Source: Prochlorococcus sp. AG-409-B13 | GTDB taxonomy: Bacteria; Cyanobacteriota; Cyanobacteriia; PCC-6307; Cyanobiaceae | Direction: 5' to 3' | Length of the DNA: 64,000 nucleotides | Assembly: GCA_003216035.1 (NCBI GenBank) | Contig: QCJM01000003.1 | Span: 1-64,000, forward strand | Part shown: positions 50,171 to 58,647 of the stretch, piece after piece | Layout: every line of letters begins with the position of its first letter | Position numbering within the stretch: the stretch's first letter is position 1 | Made by a program: the position numbers and the translations under genes | Notes under the pieces: generated by a model | What the model saw: the letters and a program-made list of their open reading frames with translations, nothing else | Database searches by the model: none | What the model was told of the DNA's origin: nothing

Positions 50171-51139
50171 CTAACTGAGGCTTCGTTGCTTTACTTCTAA
50201 CTTTAGAAAGTCTTTTGCTAATAGAGTGTTAGGGAAGATTGACTGTGCTTCTGAAAGTAAATCATTTGGAGTGACGCGATTGCCTGGTGCATATCTTGGG
50301 CTTAAGTGGGTTAGGACTAGTTGTCCGACAGCAGCTTCTGCTGCTGTTTGTGCTGCCATTGTGCTTGTGGAGTGTTGTCTTTGATAGGCCATATCTGCAT
50401 CCGAATGTGAATAAGTTGCTTCATGTATCAAAAGGTCTGCCCCGCGAGCAATGGCAACTGCAGCCTCTGAGAAGATTGTGTCAGTGCAGTAGACCATGCT
50501 GACCCCAGGACGTTTGGGTCCACAAAAATCTTTCCCATCAAAAAATCGACCATCTTCAAGTTGAACTCTCTCCCCACGCTGTAGTGCTGCATAAACTGGT
50601 CCAGGAGGGATTTCACAGGCGCGAGCACGTTCTAAGTCAAACCGACCAGGTTTGGGCTTTTGGTCAACCCTATAAGCGAAAGCAGGCACCCTATGGATTA
50701 GAGGCGTGCATCTAACAAGAAGGTCATTGTCGTCAATCAGAACATGGCTTTCTTTAACTGAATCTTGAATGCGATGTACCTGCATTGGATAGCTTATTCG
50801 ACTAGAGCTGCTGCGCATTACCCCATGCAGAAAGCTTTCTAGTGGTTCAGGGCCATAGAGATCTACACCAGAGCTGTTGCCAGCGAGACCAAGGCTTGCC
50901 AAAAGTCCTGGGAGGCCAAAGACATGATCTCCGTGCATATGACTAATGAATATCCGCCTTAACTGAGATAGGCGTAGATCACTCCGAAGGAACTGGTGTT
51001 GAGTGCCCTCACCACAATCAAATAGCCAAAGCTCGGAGCGTTGCGGAAGCCTGACGGCCACTGCTGATACATTTCGGGCGCGAGTTGGGACGCCTGAACT
51101 TGTGCCTAGGAAGGTGACCTGCAAGGTCTTTTCTCTCAA
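50171..51139 (-). CDS. rnz: ribonuclease Z
   Basis: 322 residues, metallo-beta-lactamase fold. Zinc motif HxHxDH in [16 protein letters not shown] (about 65-80), [10 protein letters not shown] at about 41-50, and later HEATYSH and LTHLSPRY. RNase Z trims the 3' trailer of tRNA precursors that lack an encoded CCA, which fits the tRNA-Val here without encoded CCA. Single gene, convergent with the following SpoIID gene region. Confidence 0.96.
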   Translation of the reverse strand: MREKTLQVTFLGTSSGVPTRARNVSAVAVRLPQRSELWLFDCGEGTQHQFLRSDLRLSQLRRIFISHMHGDHVFGLPGLLASLGLAGNSSGVDLYGPEPLESFLHGVMRSSSSRISYPMQVHRIQDSVKESHVLIDDNDLLVRCTPLIHRVPAFAYRVDQKPKPGRFDLERARACEIPPGPVYAALQRGERVQLEDGRFFDGKDFCGPKRPGVSMVYCTDTIFSEAAVAIARGADLLIHEATYSHSDADMAYQRQHSTSTMAAQTAAEAAVGQLVLTHLSPRYAPGNRVTPNDLLSEAQSIFPNTLLAKDFLKLEVKQRSLS

Positions 51140-51221
51140 TGTTCCTGCTTATGATTGAGTCTGCCCCCTGGTGGAGTAGCTGTCTGGGGGGCAGACTTGG
51201 ATTTCTTATTGAATAGTTGTT

Positions 51222-52622
51222 GTGCAGTGGTTAATGCCTAGTAGAGGCGTGGGCCTTTTGGGTGGGTTGGTTGCGTTGGTTTTTTGTCCAGTAGGTCATG
51301 TAAGCGCCTCTCAAGAGCCGGTTTTGCGTGTTCTTGTTTGGGAAGGGAAGCAGCTTAGGGTTCGAGCTGATTCCAAGAGGCCTCTGATTATTAGAGGTGT
51401 TGGGAGTGCTAACAAGAGCCTTTTAGCTTTAGAAGCTAGAGAACATAATGGGATCTTTGAGGTTAATTTTGCTGGGAGCTCAGGTAGCTGGTCCCCTATA
51501 GCGAGATTTTCTCAAATAAGTATTAGAAGTAGAGATCCTCGAGGGATTTGGTTGGGTAAGCGACGCTATCGAGGTGAGTTGCGAGTGTCTTTAGTGGCTG
51601 AAGGCTTGCAGGTTGTGAATTATTTAAGATTAGAAAATTATTTGATCAGTGTTGTAGGCAGTGAGATGCCTAAATCGTGGCCTAAGGCTGCCCTTCAAGC
51701 TCAGGCTGTCGCTGCAAGGACTTATGCACTTCAAAAATACGGGAAGCCCGGTTCTTATGACATCAAAGCCAATGAATCAAGTCAGGTCTATCTAGGGATC
51801 GAGTCTGAGACTCGTAGTACTAATGAGGCTGTAAAAAAAACTCGATCCCTAGTTCTTACTTATCAGGGCAAATTAATCAATGCTGTTTTTCATAGTAGTT
51901 CGGGAGGTATGACGGAAGCTAGTGGAGATGTATGGAAAAAACAGTTGCCCTACTTGATTAGTGTTCCTGACTATGATCAACATAGTCCTGTTCATCAGTG
52001 GGATGTGAGATTTAGTTCAAAACAACTAAGTAAATTATTTAAAGAGATCGGTGGCCTGAGGAGTATCAATTTGCATAGAGCAAGCTCTACAGGGCGTGTC
52101 TTAGAAGTTAAGGTGAATGGGCCTAGCGGTTCTCTTGTTCTTACTGGAAAGGAATTGAGAAGTCGATTGGCTTTAAAAAGCACCTTGTTCAGATTTAAAC
52201 TGATTTCGGATGATTCCTTGGCCTTAAGGCTTAGTGATTCTTTTTTCTCCTCTTCGGTTATGAGCCTGGAAGGCGAATCTCCTTCCTTGGCTATGAGGAG
52301 ATCTCTCGGTTTTTGGCGAGATTGGTCTAAGGGCGGCGAGTCAATTTTTGATCCAAGGATTCCTGTCCTTACAAAGCCACCACTATTACAATCTTTATTT
52401 GGAACATCAGTCGCCCCTCTCTATAGCTCGATTGCTGTAGACCCCCCACCACCTTTGCGCTCTTTTTCAAAGGCTAATGTCCTACTGATAAGAGGGTTTG
52501 GGTCTGGTCATGGGGTTGGAATGAGTCAGTGGGGTGCCCATGGTCTCGCTCAAAAGGGCGTGGGTTTTCGCCAAATTCTTACTCATTACTACAAGGGAGT
52601 AGCTATTCGCTCTTATAAATAA
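51222..52622 (+). CDS. SpoIID/LytB-domain protein
   Basis: 466 residues with GTG start (Met5 at 51234 is the alternative). A signal-like segment (GLLGGLVALVFCPVGHVSAS) precedes the SpoIID core with YLRLENYLISVVGSEMPKSW, AQAVAARTYALQK (about 160-172), and the C-terminal HGVGMSQWGAHGLAQKG and LTHYYKGV. SpoIID-type proteins are peptidoglycan lytic transglycosylases acting on denuded glycans; cyanobacterial ones are exported and thought to act in cell-wall remodelling. Insert of about 80 residues near residue 350. Confidence 0.92.
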   Translation: MQWLMPSRGVGLLGGLVALVFCPVGHVSASQEPVLRVLVWEGKQLRVRADSKRPLIIRGVGSANKSLLALEAREHNGIFEVNFAGSSGSWSPIARFSQISIRSRDPRGIWLGKRRYRGELRVSLVAEGLQVVNYLRLENYLISVVGSEMPKSWPKAALQAQAVAARTYALQKYGKPGSYDIKANESSQVYLGIESETRSTNEAVKKTRSLVLTYQGKLINAVFHSSSGGMTEASGDVWKKQLPYLISVPDYDQHSPVHQWDVRFSSKQLSKLFKEIGGLRSINLHRASSTGRVLEVKVNGPSGSLVLTGKELRSRLALKSTLFRFKLISDDSLALRLSDSFFSSSVMSLEGESPSLAMRRSLGFWRDWSKGGESIFDPRIPVLTKPPLLQSLFGTSVAPLYSSIAVDPPPPLRSFSKANVLLIRGFGSGHGVGMSQWGAHGLAQKGVGFRQILTHYYKGVAIRSYK

Positions 52623-52705
52623 TTTTAGGGTTTGTTCTTGTTGAAATGAGTGGAAAAGACTTAAAAAGAATCAAAAGCTGTTTTCTCTTAGTTGGAGACT
52701 AGGCT

Positions 52706-53533
52706 GTGAAGAGTGCGGAGTCAAAATTTTCTCCTTCGTGGAAGTTTCCACGCTTGACTATCGTTCGGTCGGAGGGAGTCAATCTAGTAACTTCAATAGT
52801 AGATATTTTAGAAAAACGACTACGTCGACGATTGTTCGAGTTGTGCCCTAAGCCTCTTGGCCTTGCTACAGGAAGAACCATGGAGCCAATTTATGAGGCT
52901 CTTGTTGCTCGACTTAGGTCTTGGTCGGCTTCAGATCTGGAAAGACTTTTATATGGGTGGTGTAGCTTTAATTTGGATGAATATGCTGGATTGAAGGATG
53001 GAGATGATCGTAGTTTTCGCAGCTATATGTCAAGGCATCTTGGAGGGCCCTTACAGTTAAATGCAGATAAGCTCCGACTCCCTGATGGGCAAGCTAAAGA
53101 TCTGCACAAGGAGTCTTGCTGTTATACGAATCAGTTAAAAAGTTATGGAGGAGTAGGCGTTCAATTGCTTGGTTTGGGAAGTAATGGCCATGTGGGATTT
53201 AATGAGCCGCCCTCCAGCCCAGATCTTTCTTGTAGGCTTGTTTCGCTGTCTCATTCAACTCGTGTACAGAATGCTTTTTTGTTTAATGGAGACCCCCTTC
53301 AGGTTCCATCTCAAGCTATTACTCTCGGCTTGAATGAAATCTTGGGAGCTGAAGAGATACACCTTATTGTGACTGGTCATGGCAAGGCGGATATCCTCAA
53401 GGAATTGCTTCATTCCCCTTGCTCTCCACATCTTCCTGCTAGTTGGTTGAGACTCCATAAGAATGTTTCTTTATGGGTTGACCAGGCGGCAAATAGCAAG
53501 GCACTTCTAAAAGTTGAAGATAGTAGTGATTAA
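52706..53533 (+). CDS. nagB: glucosamine-6-phosphate deaminase / 6-phosphogluconolactonase family protein
   Basis: 275 residues with a GTG start. NagB motifs: GLATGRTMEPIYEALV (about 52-67), GWCSFNLDEY with the catalytic Asp, LLGLGSNGHVGFNEPP (about 156-171) and TGHGKADILKELLHSPC. NagB releases ammonia from glucosamine-6-phosphate to give fructose-6-phosphate; the 6-phosphogluconolactonase branch shares the fold but lacks GHVGFNEP. No nag operon around it, so the role in this phototroph is likely amino-sugar recycling. Confidence 0.9.
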   Translation: MKSAESKFSPSWKFPRLTIVRSEGVNLVTSIVDILEKRLRRRLFELCPKPLGLATGRTMEPIYEALVARLRSWSASDLERLLYGWCSFNLDEYAGLKDGDDRSFRSYMSRHLGGPLQLNADKLRLPDGQAKDLHKESCCYTNQLKSYGGVGVQLLGLGSNGHVGFNEPPSSPDLSCRLVSLSHSTRVQNAFLFNGDPLQVPSQAITLGLNEILGAEEIHLIVTGHGKADILKELLHSPCSPHLPASWLRLHKNVSLWVDQAANSKALLKVEDSSD

Positions 53534-53764
53534 ATTATAGATGACTACTAACTAGGAAAATTTTTGGGAAACTTATTTTAACTCTAAATTCTATTTGATA
53601 GCATTTATATTACTCTTACCCCAAGAGAGTAACCAGTTGGAAAAACAAAAGAACAGTTTCTTTGTAATGCTAAATAAGTTAATGTTGATTCTTTTCAAAA
53701 CCAATTGAGATGACTCGATTGGGATCGCTCAAGATGAGGGGAATAGTAGTTGTTAGAAATTCCA

Positions 53765-54700
53765 TTACCCGTGTGCGTTGAAGACTACTTTGGGGTGTAG
53801 TGTTGAAGGTGGCTTCCAGGTTGCAATACCTGCTACTTCCCCATTGCAGTCAATAATTACAATTGAACTCTCGAATCTTTCTGTTTGAGGAAGTGAAGGA
53901 ATCGCGGGCTGTTTGTATCTCTCTTTCGATATATTTATTGGCCGCCCTTTGCGCCAGTAGTTGAGTTCGACCTCTGTGGTTAGCTCTATTTGGGGTAGAT
54001 GTTGCAGTGCCTTAATTGGTTTTAGTACGGTTGGTGTAGGCGTTGGCTTGTGTTGAGTTTTTTCCGGTAGGGGTTCTGCTTGGCACTCGTGGAATCCTAG
54101 TGCTTGTATTCGTCTGAGTTTTGCTAAGCATCCCCCACAACCCAATATTTCTCCTAGGTCTCGAGCGAGAGCGCGAATGTAAGTTCCAGAAGTGCAGTGG
54201 ACCTTTAATTCAAGCTGACCTGTTGATTCTTCCCAATTTAAGAGAAGTAATTCATGGATAATGATGTTGCGTTCAGGTAGGTTTAATACTTCCCCTCTGA
54301 GTACTCTTTTGTAAGCCCGCTCACCTTGAAAATGGACGCTTGAAATTTGCGGAGGTTGTTGCTTTATTCGACCGCGAAATTGATCTAGATATTTTTCGAG
54401 CGAAATTCGATTTAACTGAGGCCATTGTTTTATGCCGACAATTTCTCCGGTCAGGTCATCGGTGCTACTGCGTTGGCCAAGTTGAATAGTTGCTAGATAT
54501 GTTTTTTCTCCAGGTAGATAGCGCAAGAGCCTAGTTGCATGACCGAGGGCGACTGGGAGAACACCCGTAACCGCTGGATCAAGTGTCCCCCCATGGCCAA
54601 TACGCTTAATGCCAAAAATTTTTCTAAGTCTGCTTACACAATCATGGGATGTTAATCCTGAAGGTTTGTCTATGATTACGAAGCCGAATGGGCTCCTCAC
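53765..54700 (-). CDS. truB: tRNA pseudouridine-55 synthase
   Basis: 311 residues. The TruB signature GHGGTLDPAVTGVLPVALG (about 36-54) carries the catalytic Asp41; YLATIQLG and KVHCTSGTYIRALARDLG also match. Makes the universal pseudouridine at tRNA position 55. The C-terminal PUA-like end (VEVAGIATW region) is present. Divergent from the methyltransferase gene. Confidence 0.95.
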   Translation of the reverse strand: MRSPFGFVIIDKPSGLTSHDCVSRLRKIFGIKRIGHGGTLDPAVTGVLPVALGHATRLLRYLPGEKTYLATIQLGQRSSTDDLTGEIVGIKQWPQLNRISLEKYLDQFRGRIKQQPPQISSVHFQGERAYKRVLRGEVLNLPERNIIIHELLLLNWEESTGQLELKVHCTSGTYIRALARDLGEILGCGGCLAKLRRIQALGFHECQAEPLPEKTQHKPTPTPTVLKPIKALQHLPQIELTTEVELNYWRKGRPINISKERYKQPAIPSLPQTERFESSIVIIDCNGEVAGIATWKPPSTLHPKVVFNAHG

Positions 54701-54792
54701 GAGTTCACCCTCCCTAGAAGTTTTTCATGTGGTGTTATTTGGCAGGTTGTAGAACCTAAACACTTAAGTTGATATAGCCAAGATTGTGAATC

Positions 54793-55545
54793 ATGCATCA
54801 GACCATCAAAGACAATGGTATTGATGTTGCTAGTTTTTTGGAAGATGGTTTGGATGTGAAGTCTCATCTTGCAGAATATCTTCAATTGACAGTTGATCAA
54901 ATTGATAGTCGATTACCTAAGAGCTCCGATGATTTGGCTGCATTACACCCAGGTGCTTTCCATTTCGATGATGCTAATACTTTCTATGAGGAGAAGGTTG
55001 GTACTGCACATCTTTTAGAGTTAGCTTCATGGCATTTGAGAAGTGCGGATTACATTGCGGACACACTTCGCCTTCAGCAAATGTTCGCAAAAGGGCAAGT
55101 GCTTGACTTTGGTGGTGGTATAGGTACACATGCTTTGGCTGCCGCTGCATTACCTGAGGTGGAGCATGTTTGGTTTGTGGACCTCAATCCTGAAAATAGA
55201 AAGTTTGTGAGTATGAGGGCTGATTTGCTTGGGTTGTCTGACATGATTTCAGTGCATAGAGACCTTGATAGCACTCGAGATATGGCATTTGACACATTAG
55301 TTTGCCTTGATGTGCTTGAGCACTTGCCTGAACCTTCCACTCAATTGAGATTGTTTCTACAGCGTTTATCACCTACAGCCATATCTTTGCTGAATTGGTA
55401 TTTCTTTAAGGGATTCAGTGGAGAATATCCATTCCATTTCGATGATTCCGAAATGATTGAGAAGTTCTTTGTTACTCTTCAGGAGAATTTTTTAGAAATT
55501 TTTCACCCTTACCTAATAACTACTCGCGCTTATAAGCTTGCTTGA
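54793..55545 (+). CDS. class I SAM-dependent methyltransferase (250 aa)
   Basis: SAM motif I VLDFGGGIGTHALAAAALPE (about 101-120), VWFVDLNPENRKFV with the ribose-binding Asp, and CLDVLEHLPEP (about 174-184). A long N-terminal helical part precedes it. Small-molecule or ubiquinone-type methyltransferase fold; the substrate is unknown. The interval between this start and truB is 92 bp. Confidence 0.8.
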   Translation: MHQTIKDNGIDVASFLEDGLDVKSHLAEYLQLTVDQIDSRLPKSSDDLAALHPGAFHFDDANTFYEEKVGTAHLLELASWHLRSADYIADTLRLQQMFAKGQVLDFGGGIGTHALAAAALPEVEHVWFVDLNPENRKFVSMRADLLGLSDMISVHRDLDSTRDMAFDTLVCLDVLEHLPEPSTQLRLFLQRLSPTAISLLNWYFFKGFSGEYPFHFDDSEMIEKFFVTLQENFLEIFHPYLITTRAYKLA

Positions 55546-55632
55546 TTGGGGGTGTATCTATCAGGTTGATTGCAGTAACTGTTCAGTAACTGATTTTTGA
55601 TAAGGAAAACGCTTGCTATATTTTTCAGATCT

Positions 55633-55899
55633 TTAGTTTAGTCCCGCAATATTTATGCGCTTTCTGTTGCGAAGCCCGCGACGAATACTTTCAAAAGTAA
55701 CCACTCCGTTTGTCAGGGCAAAGAGTGTGTCATCTTTTCCCTTGCCAACATTCTTGCCTGGGAGGATAGAAGTGCCTCTTTGTCGAATGAGAATTGAACC
55801 TGCAGTTACTGTCTCGCCTCCATATGCTTTGACTCCTAATCTCTTGGAATTGGAATCTCTGCCATTTCGAGTAGACCCAGTGCCTTTTTTATGTGCCAT
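55633..55899 (-). CDS. rpmA: 50S ribosomal protein L27
   Basis: 88 residues, [20 protein letters not shown] followed by [21 protein letters not shown]-terminal tail near the peptidyl-transferase centre. Second gene of the rplU-rpmA operon (37-bp spacer). Confidence 0.98.
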   Translation of the reverse strand: MAHKKGTGSTRNGRDSNSKRLGVKAYGGETVTAGSILIRQRGTSILPGKNVGKGKDDTLFALTNGVVTFESIRRGLRNRKRINIAGLN

Positions 55900-55936
55900 T
55901 GGTTAAGAGGGGCTGAATGTGGATAGTGAGTGAAAG

Positions 55937-56314
55937 CTATTTGGAGGTTGCCTTCCCACCATAAGAAATGGATTGAACAATGACGCGAGTTAATTCTTGT
56001 CGATGTCCATTTTTGCGCCGGGTTTTCTTCTTGGGACGCATCTTATAAACAATTACCTTCGGGCCTCTGCGATGAGCCATAACCTTGAGCTCTACACTGG
56101 CCCCCTTGACGTATGGGCTGCCTAGGGTCGTTTTTTCTCCATTGTTAACTAGAAGAACATTGTTGATGGTTACTGTTTCATCGATTTTAGCTTTGATACG
56201 ATCCAAATCGTAATAACGATTGGTTTGGAGCCAAAACTGTTGTCCAGATGCCTCAACTATGGCGTAGGGGGTTGGCTGAACATCAGTTTCTGTAACAGCA
56301 TTTTTCTTTGCCAT
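55937..56314 (-). CDS. rplU: 50S ribosomal protein L21
   Basis: 125 residues with the L21 core (PYAIVEASGQQFWLQTNRYY, then VSYGGKA at the end) and the basic HRRGPKVIVYKMRPKKKTRR segment. Followed by rpmA. In many cyanobacteria kaiA-kaiB-kaiC follow on the other side; here the gap to kaiB is only 350 bp. Confidence 0.98.
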   Translation of the reverse strand: MAKKNAVTETDVQPTPYAIVEASGQQFWLQTNRYYDLDRIKAKIDETVTINNVLLVNNGEKTTLGSPYVKGASVELKVMAHRRGPKVIVYKMRPKKKTRRKNGHRQELTRVIVQSISYGGKATSK

Positions 56315-56664
56315 GGACGTTTATGACGCACACAGGCTCGGAAAGGGAAATGAGGATAAAGATATCTATCCTTATTTGCCAGTTTTACCGATTAAGCCTG
56401 TTACGCGGTCGAATTATAAAAAGCTATTTTCAAGGCTTTTGGTCCCATTAGTCAAGGCCTAATCAGATTTTTAATTGAATGGCTTTTCATTCTCTTTTTT
56501 TTGCTCATAAAAAAAGGTGCCAGAGACGTTATAAAGTTTGGGCTTTTTTACTAGCCAAGAAGACTTTCTATTGAAATGATTTATATCTGCTGGCGGCAGT
56601 AGAGACTTTTTTGGACTAGAAACCTAACTAGTTGGATTTTGAATATGCTTGGTGTTCGCTTCTA
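56315..56664. other. 350-bp rplU-kaiB intergenic interval; no kaiA
   Basis: In Synechococcus-type genomes kaiA lies here. I see no kaiA frame and no convincing remnant, in line with the known loss of kaiA in Prochlorococcus. It contains T-rich stretches (CTCTTTTTTTTGCTC near 56497) and must hold divergent promoters for rplU and kaiBC. Confidence 0.6.
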
Positions 56665-57024
56665 ATGAGCCCTAGAAAAACCTACATTCTCAAGCTTTAT
56701 GTGGCTGGAAATACCCCTAATTCAATGCGGGCGTTGAAAACTCTTCGAGACATTCTTGAGACAGAATTTAAAGGTGTCTATGCCTTAAAGGTTATTGATG
56801 TCCTGAAAAACCCTCAACTGGCTGAAGAAGACAAAATCTTGGCGACCCCAACATTGGCAAAGATTCTGCCTCCTCCTGTGCGACGCATTATTGGTGACCT
56901 TTCTGATAGGGAGAGAGTTTTGATTGGTCTAGACTTGCTTTATGACGAATTGACTGACCTTGAACTAACCTCTTCAGGTTTTGATGCGTTGGGAGATGAG
57001 CACATAGAAGAGAGAGATTCTTAA
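56665..57024 (+). CDS. kaiB: circadian clock protein KaiB
   Basis: 119 residues from ATG 56665 ([20 protein letters not shown]), the normal KaiB start; the upstream 11-residue extension is rejected. Thioredoxin-like KaiB fold with [20 protein letters not shown] and [20 protein letters not shown], and an acidic tail (HIEERDS). KaiB binds KaiC in the night phase of the oscillator; without KaiA the system is thought to act as an hourglass timer. Confidence 0.97.
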   Translation: MSPRKTYILKLYVAGNTPNSMRALKTLRDILETEFKGVYALKVIDVLKNPQLAEEDKILATPTLAKILPPPVRRIIGDLSDRERVLIGLDLLYDELTDLELTSSGFDALGDEHIEERDS

Positions 57025-57090
57025 GGCTCAAGGTGAAGCGGATGGCTATGTAGACATTTCCCTCTAAGTTTCATTTAGATCCTTATAACT

Positions 57091-58632
57091 ATGGAGTCAC
57101 CCTCCTCCACGCCCAACCCTCAAAAGTTTCAGGTGCAGAAGCTCCCAACTGGGATTGAGGGATTTGATGACGTCTGTCATGGTGGCTTGCCTAATGGGCG
57201 AAGCACACTTGTCAGCGGAACTTCTGGAACCGGGAAAACAGTCTTTTCTCTTCAGTACTTGCACCATGGAATCTGTCACTTTGACGAACCAGGAATTTTT
57301 GTCACTTTTGAAGAAGCCCCATTAGATATTCTGCGTAATGCTGCAAGTTTTGGGTGGAATCTTCAAGAGTTAGTTGATCAAGACAAGCTTTTTATTTTAG
57401 ATGCATCGCCTGATCCTGATGGTCAGGATGTGGCCGGTAGTTTTGACCTCTCAGGGCTTATCGAAAGGATTAGTTATGCAATTCGTAAATATAAAGCTAA
57501 ACGAGTTGCTATTGATTCTATGACTGCTGTTTTTCAACAGTACGATGCTATTTATGTTGTAAGGAGAGAGATATTTCGTTTGATAGCGCGATTAAAAGAA
57601 ATAGGTGTTACCACGGTTATGACTACTGAACGAATAGAGGAATATGGACCTATTGCTCGATACGGAGTAGAAGAGTTCGTTTCTGATAATGTAGTGATAC
57701 TAAGAAATGTACTTGAGGCAGAAAAAAGAAGGAGGACTGTTGAAATTCTAAAATTGCGCGGAACAACTCATATGAAGGGTGAATTCCCTTTTACAATGGG
57801 TGCTCAAGGGATTAGTGTTTTCCCTCTAGGAGCCATGAGATTAACTCAGCGCTCATCAAATACTCGCATTAGCTCGGGTGTCTCTGATTTGGATGAAATG
57901 TGTGGAGGAGGATTTTTCCAAGACTCAATTATTCTTACTACGGGGGCAACAGGGACGGGTAAAACAATGCTTGTGTCTAAGTTTATTGAGGATGCATATT
58001 GCAATAAAGAGCGTGCCATTCTTTTCGCTTATGAAGAATCTAGGGCCCAACTTCTTCGCAATGGAACTAGTTGGGGGATTGACTTTGAGAAGATGGAAAG
58101 TGAAGGGTTGCTCAAGATTATTTGTGCTTATCCTGAGTCCACTGGACTTGAAGACCATCTACAAATAATAAAGACTGAGATTGGTCAGTTTAAGCCGTCT
58201 AGGATGGCAATAGATTCGCTTTCAGCACTGGCACGAGGTGTAAGCCTTAATGCTTTTAGACAGTTTGTTATTGGCGTTTCTGGGTATGCTAAACAGGAAG
58301 AGATTGCAGGCTTCTTTACTAATACTGCTGAAGAATTTATGGGTAGTCACTCTATTACAGATTCACACATATCAACCATAACGGATACCATACTTTTGCT
58401 TCAATATGTAGAGATTAGAGGAGAGATGGCTCGTGCAGTTAATGTATTTAAAATGAGAGGTTCGTGGCATGATAAAAGAATTCGTGAATTCATAATTACA
58501 GACAAAGGCCCTCATATTAAGGACTCTTTCTCTGATTTAGAGCAAATATTTAGCGGTCTTCCTCATAGGATAAGCGGTGAAGACCGAAAAGAAATCCCTG
58601 GAGTTTTTAAGGGTATTAAATCGAATGATTGA
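57091..58632 (+). CDS. kaiC: circadian clock ATPase/kinase KaiC
   Basis: 513 residues with duplicated RecA-like domains. Walker A CI: GTSGTGKTVF (about 43-52); CII: GATGTGKTML. Catalytic Glu pairs are kept (FVTFEEAP and FAYEES). The autophosphorylation segment SITDSHISTITDT has the Ser/Thr pair equivalent to S431/T432. The C-terminal tail is diverged from KaiA-binding tails, as expected when kaiA is absent. Directly follows kaiB (66 bp) and converges on nblS with only a 15-bp gap. Confidence 0.97.
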   Translation: MESPSSTPNPQKFQVQKLPTGIEGFDDVCHGGLPNGRSTLVSGTSGTGKTVFSLQYLHHGICHFDEPGIFVTFEEAPLDILRNAASFGWNLQELVDQDKLFILDASPDPDGQDVAGSFDLSGLIERISYAIRKYKAKRVAIDSMTAVFQQYDAIYVVRREIFRLIARLKEIGVTTVMTTERIEEYGPIARYGVEEFVSDNVVILRNVLEAEKRRRTVEILKLRGTTHMKGEFPFTMGAQGISVFPLGAMRLTQRSSNTRISSGVSDLDEMCGGGFFQDSIILTTGATGTGKTMLVSKFIEDAYCNKERAILFAYEESRAQLLRNGTSWGIDFEKMESEGLLKIICAYPESTGLEDHLQIIKTEIGQFKPSRMAIDSLSALARGVSLNAFRQFVIGVSGYAKQEEIAGFFTNTAEEFMGSHSITDSHISTITDTILLLQYVEIRGEMARAVNVFKMRGSWHDKRIREFIITDKGPHIKDSFSDLEQIFSGLPHRISGEDRKEIPGVFKGIKSND

Positions 58633-58647
58633 TATTCCTAACTGCCT

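Noticed and set aside
54697-54900. Minus-strand 67-codon frame
   Set aside because: Antisense to the start of the methyltransferase gene at 54793; shadow frame.
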